A stretch of DNA of 64,000 bases from the NCBI GenBank assembly GCA_016840085.1, contig JAEOTA010000022.1, forward strand, positions 62,001 to 126,000, in the 5' to 3' direction. This stretch comes from Promethearchaeota archaeon (GTDB lineage: Archaea > Asgardarchaeota > Lokiarchaeia > Sigyniarchaeales > SOKP01). This document shows, in pieces, positions 39,759 through 50,500 of this stretch (positions are counted from its first letter, which is position 1; each line of letters opens with the position of its first letter). The translations under genes were made by a program, and so were the position numbers. A model generated the notes under the pieces. It was not told the DNA's origin and did no database searches. It saw only the letters and a program-made list of their open reading frames with translations.

Positions 39759-40394
39759 TTGAATAATAATTACGATTTTAATGTAAAAAGGAAAAGACCA
39801 GAAGAGATATATAGTGATGTCTCAGATTACTTTAAAGGAGAAGTCCTAAAACAATACGCTGCCTCTAAAAGTATGATGAAAACGCAAGAAAAAATTACTA
39901 TCAGAGCTATAGAACTTTTAAATCTTGAAAGAGATGATGCATTAATCTTAGACGCTGGTAGTGGCCCAGGATTTACTGCGATGTATTTAAATGAAATAGG
40001 ATATAAAGCAGTGGCTATTGATCTTATTTCATCATTCTTAAATTATTATGATATAAAAGAATTAAATCCAATTGTAGCAGATATGTGTTTTCCTCCATTT
40101 AAACCTAACACTTTTGATGCTATTATCTCTATTTCTGCATTACAATGGATATATAGAGATATTAAAAATGAACAAATGAATAAGATGTTAATAAATTTGT
40201 CTAAATCTTTTTTTCAGATCTTAAAACCTGATTCCCGAGTTGTTATTCAATTTTATCCTAAAAATAAGAAAATTTTAGAAAATATCGGCAAAATTATAGC
40301 AAAAAGCACAACTTTTCATGGAAATTTCATAATAGACAATCCAAATAGCCAAAGAAAGCGAAAAATCTATCTTTTATTAGATAAGGAGTTATAA
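39759..40394 (+). CDS. Bud23-like rRNA guanine-N7 methyltransferase
   Basis: The 211-residue SAM-dependent methyltransferase has the SAM loop LDAGSGPGF and, after it, the features of the eukaryotic Bud23/WBSCR22 family: RPEEIYSDVSDYF at the start, AIISISALQWI in the middle, VVIQFYPKN and IIDNPNSQRKRKIYLLL at the end. Bud23 methylates a guanine of 18S rRNA with the help of Trm112. A similar rRNA function is likely here, and nearby eS25 and tRNA genes fit. The start is TTG; the C-terminus is shorter than in yeast, which has a basic tail. Confidence 0.8.
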   Translation: MNNNYDFNVKRKRPEEIYSDVSDYFKGEVLKQYAASKSMMKTQEKITIRAIELLNLERDDALILDAGSGPGFTAMYLNEIGYKAVAIDLISSFLNYYDIKELNPIVADMCFPPFKPNTFDAIISISALQWIYRDIKNEQMNKMLINLSKSFFQILKPDSRVVIQFYPKNKKILENIGKIIAKSTTFHGNFIIDNPNSQRKRKIYLLLDKEL

Positions 40395-40575
40395 TTAGAA
40401 AGATAAATTTTTTGAGTAAGAAAAATCCTTAATTAAATTTTAATAAGAAAATTTAATTATAAGCATAATATTTTATTTAACTTCCATTATAATATTTTTA
40501 ACAATTTGTTCTAAAAAATTTTAGATCAAAAATTTTTAAAATACAAAAATTTGAAAAAAATCAAAATGATGATTC

Positions 40576-43500
40576 ATGAATAACATACCAAAATTGAAAC
40601 ATCGAATAAAAGTAATTTCATTAATCTTAATTATCTTGTTAACTGGTACTTACACGATTGTTTCAATGAGTTTTTTCGATTCTCTTTCTAATGTGAATAA
40701 AGTAGAGAATGAAAATGATCTAGTAGACAACCCAAAAACAGGTGGTACTCATGTTTGGTGGGATTTAGATTTTCGATCCAGACAAGCAATAAATATTACA
40801 AATCCTTATAACGTACCTCTTAATAATTTCACAACAAACATAGAATTTAATTATACTACGCTTGTAGATTCGGACAGAATGAATTCCAGCTTAAGAGATA
40901 TAAGAATCGTTGAATATGACGACTTAGGTGTCCCACATCTAAGAAAATATTATTATCAAAAAGATTATCCTTCAACAAATCTTGTAACTGTATGGTTTGA
41001 CACGAATATCCCTGCTGATACCTCTCAATCAGATACATATTTATATTATGGAAATGATAATGTTTGGCCTGATGAAGCCTATTTTATGAATGAATCTTCG
41101 AGTTTAAAAGCTAAGAATTTTGGATGGATTAGAAATGGTGATTTTGAATTAGATTACAAGTCAGATACGGAAGTTTTTAATGTTTTTGGTTGGAACTTTT
41201 CTACTGATGTTCCTAATAACGTTTTTTCAACAGGTTATTCACCACGTACAGGAGCCATAGATGCTGGTTCCCAGCACAATTTAAGCACTTCTGACGATTA
41301 TCAAGAGAGAACTTTTGATTCTTATTCATTTAAATGGGGTGATAAAGATCACTATATTGTGGATAATGATGAACCTACTGATGGGCATGATTATGTAGGA
41401 TCATTGTATAGCTATCCTTTTATCGTTCCAACAGTAACCGGAGCTGATACAGGGGAGATTTATTTAGAGGCTTATCGTAATTTTAGAGTCTATGACTATA
41501 AAGCTGGGGAAGATGTTGGATTTTTTGCTGTGATTTCGAAAGCTTATAATCCATACTTTGATGGTACATTACAAGATCCAAACTTTGACTATTTTGATCA
41601 TTGGTTAAGTATAGGAAAAAACACAGGAACCCCAAGCGAAAGAAAACCAACTTATGCAATAGATAAATTAAATGGGGATGCGGAGGGAAATACTATTATA
41701 GATACAACGTCAGATGGCGCCGCAACTGGCTGGGTTACTATTGATGTGTCTGAATATCAAGGTCAGTTAATTACTTTACAATTTGGATTGTATCCCCTTA
41801 GTAGTGAAATTATCGATATTGCAACATTTGGTCAGGTTGATGAAATAAAATTTACTTATGAACTAACAACAGAATTAGAAGCAGTTGAAGAAGTAATGTC
41901 AGTCGTTTCAGTAATCGTAAAAGATGTTGATGGGAGGATTGTTCCTGGTGCAAAAGTATCTCTAGCAAATAATTCGGCAGAATATCTAGCAGCACACCAA
42001 AATAATCCGATAGTAGATACAGAATTTTCTGGGGAAAATAATGGGACTGCATATTTTACAAGTGTGGGATATGATACATATGATATATGGGTCAATTACA
42101 CGATACCTTATACAAATAACGAAACTGTTGTGTATAATAGTACCGGAGTAAAAAGTTGGAAAATTGACCAAGCTACACGTATTATTAAAGTAGAAGTAGA
42201 TATATGGACCATTGATTTTGAGATAGTTGATTATGGTGAAGAACCAATGAATTCAGGGTATATTGAAATTAATTATACAAAAGGAGGAGCACTATTAGAT
42301 AATTTAACGCTTGACTCAAATGGAAAAGCTACATTCCGCTGGAAAAAACATTCCAGGTATTACTACAAAGTATATTATCGTAATGTTGATTATAATATTT
42401 TTACAACTACAGCATTAAATGAGAGTTATATATCTAGGTCTGATTATGAACAAAATAAATTAAACCCACATACATTTCTTATAAATCAAACCAACCTTAA
42501 TGGTACTGGAATGCCTAAATTTAGTGTTTATCAACGTATTTATACAAATGGATCACTAAACGAACTCGGAAATAAGAAAATCATTAATGCTACTATAAAT
42601 ATAACTCTAACGGAGGACAGTTCTTTTGACAAGGTTCAAGTTTTTTATATTGATAAGGATAATTCAACATATGGTAATCTTATTTATGAAAAAGCAGAAG
42701 GTTATGGCATAGATCTATCTAGTGAATTTGAAATAGAGATTAGATCACCTCCAATAATATCTGCTAATTTAGAGGGAGATTCCTATGAAGCTTATGGTTT
42801 ATATGTTAAGGTTTTCGGTTCCAATTCATCTACATGTAATGGAATAATCGACATTAAATTAACTGAAACATGTAATATCTATAACGTTACAGATTTATGT
42901 AAAGTGAACATTACAATTATTGATTCTACTGGGACAGGATGGCCTAATTGTTGGGTCAAAGTAAATGGTACAATTAATACACGAATGGACTTTAAAGTTG
43001 ATTTATACACCGATCCCACTGGAAGAGCTTATGGTTATCCAACAAATACAGATCTCCCACTTTGGTATTTAAAAGGATATCCTTTCAACTTTTCCTTAAA
43101 CTTTGGGGGTGAGCATAGATATTTAATTGTAAATAAATCAGATCAATATAAACATCATGGAAATCCGATTTATTATTACAATTACAGTGTTGAACAACCA
43201 GCAGATCTTATTTTTGAAATTTATTTTACTAGTGGGGCAAATCTTAGTTGGTTTCAAACTAGGTTTGAAAAATATAGCGGCCCAGAATCATTAATATGGA
43301 GTCAAAATGCTACAATTCAAGTAAACTTCACATCAACAGATGATAATTGGGTTAGTTCAGAACCAGTTTCTCTTCCAGCAAACGCATATTGTTATATTAA
43401 AACAACTGGATCAGGAAGCTATATTGTAAAGGAATATAGTATGAAATCAAAGGGACAAGGAATATTTGAAGTAAGTTTTAATTCTTCTCAATTATCAGCA

Positions 43501-44928
43501 GGTGAAAGAGGTGTACTTTATAGTATCATTATCTCTGGAAGTAAATTAGGATATAGCACTCCACCAAATTTGAGTGATTCAATTTTTATAGACACTTTCC
43601 CGACTAATATTAGTATGCATGATTATTATGATTCTTTCAATGAAATTATTGAATTTTCTCAAACATTTGGAGAGTTTGTTAATTTATCAATAAAATACTC
43701 TAATTTATATACTAAAGTATCATTAAAGGCTGCTATTTTGACTTATGAATGGCTTAATCTTGATCCTGTTCAATTTTATGAAGATCCTTTTAATGATGGA
43801 TATTATACTGCGACAATTGATACATCAATAGCCGAAACGTGGGGTTTAAAATCAATCAAGATTATTGCCAAGTTAGAGAACTTTACTACACAGACTCTTA
43901 TAACTTCTCTCAGTATTACAGAAAGACCAACAACCCTTAATGGAGAAACTGACTTAGTTTATACTAGCTCGAAAGTATGGGTAGAAGATCCTAATCCTTT
44001 CGAATTTCAATATTATGATGTAATTGGAAATGAGATTGTAGGAAATTTAACTACTGCTACTTACATTTGGGAAAAGTTATATCCAAATGGAACTAGAATT
44101 CCAGGAATACACGGTACTGGAACATTGGTTCAAAATGAAAATAAAACTTATATACTAGATTTTAACACTGAATTAAAACCTGTTGGCTATTATTATTTAT
44201 ATCTTACATTACAAAAACAAAACTATGAAGCAAAGTCTGCTCTTATCAATTTAGAAATAATGTTAAGAAACTTTACGACTACTTTAGACGCAACTGGATT
44301 GGGGGATAACAATCAAATTAAGGTAGATCAAGGTGATGATATTGATTTTGAAATTACTTTATGGGATGAAACTCGCAATGTAGATCTAGAAAATGCGTCA
44401 GTTACACTTACTATTAGAGGTGTTGAGTACGTACTTCAAGAGACAGCTTCGGGTGTATATGGATTAACATTTAGAACGAATGATATTGATGTGTTTATTA
44501 CTTCTAAAACATTATCAGGTAAAATTACTATCCAGGCAGCTAATTTCACAACAGAAGAAATTATTATTACTGTGGTGGTTCAAATGGAAGAAATTTTCCC
44601 TGGAATGCCAACATTTTATTTCATCTTGATTACCGCATCAATTATAGGTGTTGTGGGGAGTTTGGTAGCCTATAGAGTTATCCAACAAGCAAGAATACCT
44701 AAACATGTTAAGAAGATCAGAAAAGTTAAAGGTTATATCAAATCAAAGAAGAATATCACTGAGGCAATTTCTATTCCAACAAAAGAAAAAATGATAGCTA
44801 AATTGATTGGAGACGATTGGAAAGATATTGGCCTTTCAATTGAAGAAATCCTAGGAATAGAAGAATTGAAACCTAAAAAACCACCAATAAAAGATACAAG
44901 ATATAAAGAGGGAGGTGAAATTGATTAA
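40576..44928 (+). CDS. Giant surface protein with membrane anchor, module copy 1
   Basis: The 1,450-residue protein has a signal peptide (KVISLILIILLTGTYTIV), then a DUF2341-like domain (about 57-170; WWDLDFRSRQ, DTYLYYGNDN), a beta-rich insert (about 185-430) and a series of Ig-like or carboxypeptidase-regulatory-like domains (from about 440). A single transmembrane helix lies near 1350 (FYFILITASIIGVVGSLVAY) and a cytosolic tail of about 80 residues is basic and then acidic. Many N-x-S/T sites suggest glycosylation. The tail and last Ig-like domain are conserved with the second copy at 47576. Its TAA overlaps the ATG of the next gene (TAATG). It is likely a surface receptor or adhesin coupled to the next gene's product. 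Confidence 0.85.
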   Translation: MNNIPKLKHRIKVISLILIILLTGTYTIVSMSFFDSLSNVNKVENENDLVDNPKTGGTHVWWDLDFRSRQAINITNPYNVPLNNFTTNIEFNYTTLVDSDRMNSSLRDIRIVEYDDLGVPHLRKYYYQKDYPSTNLVTVWFDTNIPADTSQSDTYLYYGNDNVWPDEAYFMNESSSLKAKNFGWIRNGDFELDYKSDTEVFNVFGWNFSTDVPNNVFSTGYSPRTGAIDAGSQHNLSTSDDYQERTFDSYSFKWGDKDHYIVDNDEPTDGHDYVGSLYSYPFIVPTVTGADTGEIYLEAYRNFRVYDYKAGEDVGFFAVISKAYNPYFDGTLQDPNFDYFDHWLSIGKNTGTPSERKPTYAIDKLNGDAEGNTIIDTTSDGAATGWVTIDVSEYQGQLITLQFGLYPLSSEIIDIATFGQVDEIKFTYELTTELEAVEEVMSVVSVIVKDVDGRIVPGAKVSLANNSAEYLAAHQNNPIVDTEFSGENNGTAYFTSVGYDTYDIWVNYTIPYTNNETVVYNSTGVKSWKIDQATRIIKVEVDIWTIDFEIVDYGEEPMNSGYIEINYTKGGALLDNLTLDSNGKATFRWKKHSRYYYKVYYRNVDYNIFTTTALNESYISRSDYEQNKLNPHTFLINQTNLNGTGMPKFSVYQRIYTNGSLNELGNKKIINATINITLTEDSSFDKVQVFYIDKDNSTYGNLIYEKAEGYGIDLSSEFEIEIRSPPIISANLEGDSYEAYGLYVKVFGSNSSTCNGIIDIKLTETCNIYNVTDLCKVNITIIDSTGTGWPNCWVKVNGTINTRMDFKVDLYTDPTGRAYGYPTNTDLPLWYLKGYPFNFSLNFGGEHRYLIVNKSDQYKHHGNPIYYYNYSVEQPADLIFEIYFTSGANLSWFQTRFEKYSGPESLIWSQNATIQVNFTSTDDNWVSSEPVSLPANAYCYIKTTGSGSYIVKEYSMKSKGQGIFEVSFNSSQLSAGERGVLYSIIISGSKLGYSTPPNLSDSIFIDTFPTNISMHDYYDSFNEIIEFSQTFGEFVNLSIKYSNLYTKVSLKAAILTYEWLNLDPVQFYEDPFNDGYYTATIDTSIAETWGLKSIKIIAKLENFTTQTLITSLSITERPTTLNGETDLVYTSSKVWVEDPNPFEFQYYDVIGNEIVGNLTTATYIWEKLYPNGTRIPGIHGTGTLVQNENKTYILDFNTELKPVGYYYLYLTLQKQNYEAKSALINLEIMLRNFTTTLDATGLGDNNQIKVDQGDDIDFEITLWDETRNVDLENASVTLTIRGVEYVLQETASGVYGLTFRTNDIDVFITSKTLSGKITIQAANFTTEEIIITVVVQMEEIFPGMPTFYFILITASIIGVVGSLVAYRVIQQARIPKHVKKIRKVKGYIKSKKNITEAISIPTKEKMIAKLIGDDWKDIGLSIEEILGIEELKPKKPPIKDTRYKEGGEID

Positions 44929-46040
44929 TGCCAATAGGATTAGTAATAATGAGATGGGATATCAAAGTAAGCACTGAAATTCTTGCGAAATATCCTGAAG
45001 AACTAGTTATAAGCGAAGAAACTTTAATGCAAATATATGCCGCGCATGAATACACCGGTGAACCAGGAATGATTAGCTTATTAGTTGGACCATTAAACAT
45101 TGCATCATACTATACTGGTCGAGAAAAACCTATTTATATAATTCTACTATTAAACTTAGATGAAGACGCAGATGTTTATGAAGGAGGTTTATCCGATATT
45201 TCAAGAGTGATATTCCAAAATTATGAAGACAATGCATATCTTGAGATGATTCCGTTCCTTTTTCAGCGTTTATCGACCTATCCTCATTTAAATAATGAAC
45301 AAAGTTTAGCTATTACATACATTGATGGTGTAAATAGATTAATTATAAATAGGTTAAGAGATGAGGGAGTTATTTCGAAATCAGAATTAAAAATTTGGTT
45401 AAAGGACCAATATAGGGAAGGATTCTTCGATGTGGATGCGATTCTTATGGAGTTAATCAAAAAAGAGATAATAAAGGAAGCCTCTGTTAAAGGAATGCCT
45501 TCAGAATTAATCTTCCTCATAAATGATCTACTTATGATTAGAAGACCTCCAATTAAACTCTTAAAAAATCCAGTAGAACGCGGTCTTCCTGAGAAATTTG
45601 TTGAAGAGTATAACGTAGCTGTTAAAAATTTCTTCCAAAAATATCGGCCATCAGATGGAGATAACCTTAAAATTTTAGATGATATTATAGCCGATCCCCA
45701 AGTTTATGAAATCCTTAAATTATTAAGAATCTCAATTGTCACGAAGAATGTTCTAGAGAAACTTAGAAAAAAGGGAGTAGATGATATCGATGGGGGATTG
45801 AAAAAGTTGTGGGATTGCCAGATGATTCATGTATTTCAAGATACTAAAGGAAATGAATATTATGCTTTACTCACTGACTTCTATAATTCATTACTCTACC
45901 CAAAGTATATGTTAAATACAATAATTTATCAGTATGGTGTAAAATCAAAGTCAGAAGGAGTATTAGTCGAATATCTGAACGTACTTGAAGATACATATCA
46001 GCCTACTAAATTGCCAGTAGAGGAAGAGATTGAAGATTAA
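44928..46040 (+). CDS. Longin/roadblock-like protein with two winged helices, module copy 1
   Basis: The 370-residue soluble protein has a longin- or roadblock-like N-terminal domain (about 1-120; IGLVIMRWDIKVSTEILAKY, MISLLVGPLNIASYYTG, YIILLLNLDEDAD). Two winged-helix-like segments follow (about 135-210, NRLRDEGVISKSELKIWLK; and about 260-340, NVLEKLRKKGVDDIDGGLKK). It overlaps the giant surface gene by one base, with GGAGGTGA upstream, so the two are translated together. It is the cytosolic partner of the tail, probably. Function is inferred from architecture: longin and roadblock domains bind small GTPases and membranes. It is a close paralogue of the 51844 gene. Confidence 0.75.
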   Translation: MPIGLVIMRWDIKVSTEILAKYPEELVISEETLMQIYAAHEYTGEPGMISLLVGPLNIASYYTGREKPIYIILLLNLDEDADVYEGGLSDISRVIFQNYEDNAYLEMIPFLFQRLSTYPHLNNEQSLAITYIDGVNRLIINRLRDEGVISKSELKIWLKDQYREGFFDVDAILMELIKKEIIKEASVKGMPSELIFLINDLLMIRRPPIKLLKNPVERGLPEKFVEEYNVAVKNFFQKYRPSDGDNLKILDDIIADPQVYEILKLLRISIVTKNVLEKLRKKGVDDIDGGLKKLWDCQMIHVFQDTKGNEYYALLTDFYNSLLYPKYMLNTIIYQYGVKSKSEGVLVEYLNVLEDTYQPTKLPVEEEIED

Positions 46041-46075
46041 TTTTCTTAATTTTTATTTTTATTTTTTTTCTTTTA
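46041..46075. terminator. T-rich terminator between convergent genes
   Basis: Several T runs follow the stop of the module partner gene and precede the convergent GTPase gene's end. Confidence 0.4.
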
Positions 46076-46108
46076 GGATATTAGAAATATAAAATATTAA
46101 CAAATTTA

Positions 46109-47143
46109 TTATTTGTTAGGTAAATAACCCTTTAATTTTTGAGCTTTTTCAGAAAATTCCTTATAAAGAGAATCATCTCCTAATTCAAGACATAAATTAG
46201 AGATTTTCTCGAAATATTCAGCAGTTTGAGCAATATTACCATTTTCTAAACAAACTCTAGCTTTGTTGATTAATTGTTCTCTTTCAAATAACGGTTGTAA
46301 TAATGGAGATGTGTCAGTACTTATTTCTAAGATATCTGCGATTATTTGGATCATTTTATCACGATTTTCAGGATCAATTGCTACCATTGAATAAGTCTTC
46401 AAACCAAGAATTTCTTGTATTTTATCAATACTTAAAACCTCATGTAAATCTTGTTTATTCCCTATTACTGCAGTATGTGCATAAGGCGCATGTTCTTTTA
46501 CTAATTCAATAAAAAATTTACTTTTTTCTACATTTTCTAAGGAGGAATCCGTAATTATAAGAACTGCATCACTGCCAAGAATGAAATCATTCCATAAATA
46601 GCTGAATTGTTCTTGTCCTGCGAAATCCCATAAGTGAAAATATAATTTTCCTATTTTTACTGTTGAGATCTTTCCTGTAATGGTAGGTATATGAACAGAA
46701 GGGATCTCATTTAAGCATATTAATTTTGTAGTCGTCGTTTTTCCTACTCCTGAAAAGCCAACCAATGAAATTTTAGTTTTAAGATTTCTATGAGTTGTAT
46801 CTATTATCGGATCCAATATCTCCATGAGAGCTGGATCCAAATTTTCGACTTCAATTCCGAATGTATCCAAAAATTCTCTCTTTAAACTTTCCAATTGTCT
46901 TTTAGTCCGTTCGCTATCATCATTGATATCAGTTATATATATAAATGTTAATCCGGTATCCTTCAACTGGGTATAAACAATTTTGAATTTAAAGAAATCA
47001 TATCTATCAAGGCTAGTTCCCTTATCGGCTTCTTCTAAGATTTCTTGATATAATTTTTGAAAATCTTCAATAGAAAGTGCTCTCCCAAAATTCTTGTTAT
47101 ATAAGACTTTCTCATCTTTTAATATATACACTTGCCTCAACAT
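46109..47143 (-). CDS. Longin-like domain fused to a small GTPase
   Basis: The 344-residue protein has an N-terminal longin-like domain (about 1-115; RQVYILKDEKVLYNKNFG, FKFKIVYTQ, TFIYITDIN), a Ras/Arf-type GTPase domain (about 120-285; G1 GFSGVGKTT, G3 DFAGQEQ, G4 GNKQDL) and a C-terminal helical region like a TPR pair (about 290-340). The GTPase domain keeps all nucleotide-binding motifs and looks active. In Asgard archaea, GTPase and longin or roadblock fusions are thought to act in membrane processes. It stands between two copies of the surface/partner module on the opposite strand, which suggests that it serves both. Confidence 0.8.
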   Translation of the reverse strand: MLRQVYILKDEKVLYNKNFGRALSIEDFQKLYQEILEEADKGTSLDRYDFFKFKIVYTQLKDTGLTFIYITDINDDSERTKRQLESLKREFLDTFGIEVENLDPALMEILDPIIDTTHRNLKTKISLVGFSGVGKTTTTKLICLNEIPSVHIPTITGKISTVKIGKLYFHLWDFAGQEQFSYLWNDFILGSDAVLIITDSSLENVEKSKFFIELVKEHAPYAHTAVIGNKQDLHEVLSIDKIQEILGLKTYSMVAIDPENRDKMIQIIADILEISTDTSPLLQPLFEREQLINKARVCLENGNIAQTAEYFEKISNLCLELGDDSLYKEFSEKAQKLKGYLPNK

Positions 47144-47575
47144 AATTAATAACCTTAACGTTTTAAGATGCTTAACCCTAACTAACTAACATTTCCTAAT
47201 CTTAAAAAAAAAAAATTTGTTTTTATTCTTTGATCCTTCAATCTAAATCAATATATTTAAATTTTTAGAAACGAAAATATTCAAAATATTGAAATAATTT
47301 TATGATACATAATTTTCAAAAAGTTAGAGTTTAAAAAAAATACAAAAGATATTAATATGATAATCGAATAATAAATATCTTTTTTCAATCTCATTGTTTT
47401 ATATTTGTAATCTTTTAGTAAATATTTTTATTTACACACTTTATTATTTTTATACATTTTTTAAAAATAAATCATTAAGAAAAAGTTATATACCAAAAAT
47501 GGGATCTATAAATTAAAAAAATCTAATTTTTGGTATTTAAAAAAAAATAATTTAGTTATAAAAAAGGTATTTAAT
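47144..47575 (+). other. Long AT-rich regulatory gap, 432 bases
   Basis: No coding frame is seen. It separates the divergent longin-GTPase gene and the second giant surface gene, so it must hold promoters for both, and it contains the inverted repeat at 47491-47535. Confidence 0.5.
47491..47535 (+). repeat. Inverted repeat upstream of the second giant gene
   Basis: TACCAAAAAT (47491-47500) and its exact complement ATTTTTGGTA (47526-47535) are separated by 25 bases and end 40 bases before the ATG. This could be an operator or a leader hairpin. Confidence 0.5.
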
Positions 47576-50500
47576 ATGATAACTAAAATGCAAAACAAGA
47601 AAAAAAACCTGAAAATAGCAATGCTTTCATTGATACTTACCGTTAGCTCTTTTCTTTCTATTTTACCAGTATTTAACATTAACTCGGAGAATCTTAGTGA
47701 ATTCGAAAGTGAACATAAAATGGTTGAAGTAGAACCACTGTCTTTGAGTACCTTAGGTGATGATCAATGGTGGAATAAATCGTTTACTTATAGAAAATTA
47801 ATTAATATAACAAATCCTTACGATAAAGCTTTTACCAATTTCATAGTAAATGTTACATTTAATTATACATATTTAGTAAGTCAAGGAAATATGAATCAAA
47901 GTTTAAAAGACATTAGAATCATAGAAAATGGTGAGTTAAGGAATTATTACATTGAAACAGATTTCCCCAAAAAAGATCTTGCCACTGTTTGGTTTGAAAC
48001 TGATATATCTGCTGGTCCAGATTATTTGGACCAAGACACCTACATGTATTATGGTAATAATAATGTTAGTTTCGCCTCTAATTACTTAATGGACAGCAAT
48101 CCTGATGGTTTAATTTGGTATAAATTTGAGGAAGTCATTAGTAATGAAGTAGTAGATTCAATGAAAAATTATAATGCAACTGTAAATGGGGCTGTGCAAT
48201 CTGCTGATAGCGCTCTTGGAAGCTATGCACTTAGTTTTGATGGAAGTAACGATTATTTAGCAATACAGGAAAAATATTACTCGGAGAAAAATGAAATTCC
48301 TGAATTGACCGTATGTGTTTGGTTTAAGACAAGTCAATCTGGTGGTTCTTATAGTAGTAATTGGGCTTTTTTTGATTTTGACAGATCAGAAAACTTCAAT
48401 TTTTATATCCGCCCTAATGGTGGAACGTTAGGTTTTTCATCAATTGCTGAAGGTTGGGATGAAACAACAAATCAATGGGAGTATGATACTACTGATGATA
48501 ATTATGATGATTTTTATGGCTCAACGACAGGTTTAAATGATGGTTTAAATTGGCATTTTGGCTGTGCACTTTATGATGGTTTAAATAAAGTTTTATATAC
48601 TGATGATGGTGTTGAAGATGCGAGAAATGATTATGCTCACAGTGGATATGCTATAGGTCGTGGTCGTTATGACCGTTATGGAATTATAGGTGATGGTTCT
48701 GAAGCAACTTCAGAAGGAACTCCAAGAAATAATATTTATTATAACGGTTTACTTGATGAAATTAGATATTTTGAAGAATCACTCTCACCTAAAAGGATAG
48801 AATGGCTTGCTAAAAAATTTGTAAAATTAGATACAAATTTGAATGAAGAACAAGAAAAGAAAGCTACCATAACGATAATAGCAAAAGATATTGATGGAAG
48901 AGTTGTTCCAGGATTAGAAATTCTTATGTTCAATAAGACACAAGAAAGTTATAATGATACTACTGGACAACTAGGCTACGTAGAATTTCCAGATGTAAAT
49001 CGTTCATTGTATTCTATTATTGCAAATTATTCAATTACAAATGGAACCCATACATTCGAAAAAGTTGTGTTTAATAGTAGTACCCATAATATTGTTTATG
49101 ATTTTACTGGTGGAGATGTTTTTACTGTTTATATCAATGTAAGTTTGTGGAGTATTGATTTTGAAATCGAAGATTGGAATAAGGAACCAATGGGATATGG
49201 GTATGTATTAGTTTACAATAAATCTGATTATACTGATCTAATAGCTAATCTTACGCTAAATAAGGAATTGGGAACTACGACGTTCAGATGGATCAATACA
49301 TCAAATGACGCAGCGTATTATTATAAAGTGTATTACAATAATGAGGATTATGACAAACCACGTCCTCTTTTAAAAACAGGTACTGTAGACCGTGCTACAT
49401 ATTTAACAAACAAGTTAAACAACATCCCGGTTATAGAAGTAAATAAAACTAATAAACATGAAATTCAACAAAAATATCTTGTAGAAGAAAAAGTTTATGC
49501 AACTGGTTCAAATGAAACCCATATTGGAAATACAAAAATCATTAACACTACTATTGTTATGAGCAATATGGTTGAAACATTAGATGAGATATCTATATAT
49601 TATATTGATGTTAATAATACCGTCTCATCAGATCCTATATTTAGCCAAACATATACTTCTCAAACCGATGAGACAATTAACCTTAATGTGACAGAATCTG
49701 CTGAAGCTTATGGTCTTTTAATTTATGTAGAAGGTACAAACACATCTGTTGTTTGTCATGGAACTATTGATATTTATTATAGTGAAACTTGTAATCAATA
49801 TGTACAAGTCAACATGTCCAAATTGATAATTAAAGTATACGATACAGATGGTATATGGAAATCAGAGTATGGAAGTGTTCGAGTTAAAGTAATTAACGGT
49901 ACTTCTGGTGATGACATTATCACTTTAATTACTAACGATCAAGGCATAGCGAAAGGAGATGTAAATTCTGACCTAGATTTCTGGTATATTAGGAATACAT
50001 TATATAATTTTACTTTAGAATATGGTGGAGCCGCCAGAGAATTTAATGTATCTTCTGATCAATATACAACTCCCCTTACAGTATGGTTAGACCACTTTAA
50101 TTATACCTTATACAAAAATGCTACTATCGAATTCAGAATTCGAACTAGCATAGCTGATTTTGCAACTAAGTTCGATAGAATTTATTGGGATCCTAGTAAC
50201 GAATGGGGTCAAGATTTTACTTTTAGAGTTCAATTTATGAGCACCGACAATTTTACTGATCCTATTCCTTTATGGAAACCAGTTATTTTCGCTGATTTCG
50301 TAGATTGGGAAATTACCGATCTGCTTGGCGATCTTTCGTTTGATAGTGGACCAATGAATCCTGAATTAGATGGATATTTCAACTATACCATAAATTCAGG
50401 ATTTTTAATTGGAGGTGAACAATATTATTTCAAAATTTATGGTGAAAAAAAGGGATATCAAAATCCAGCACCTATTCAGCTTCTTTTTGAAGTCACTGGA

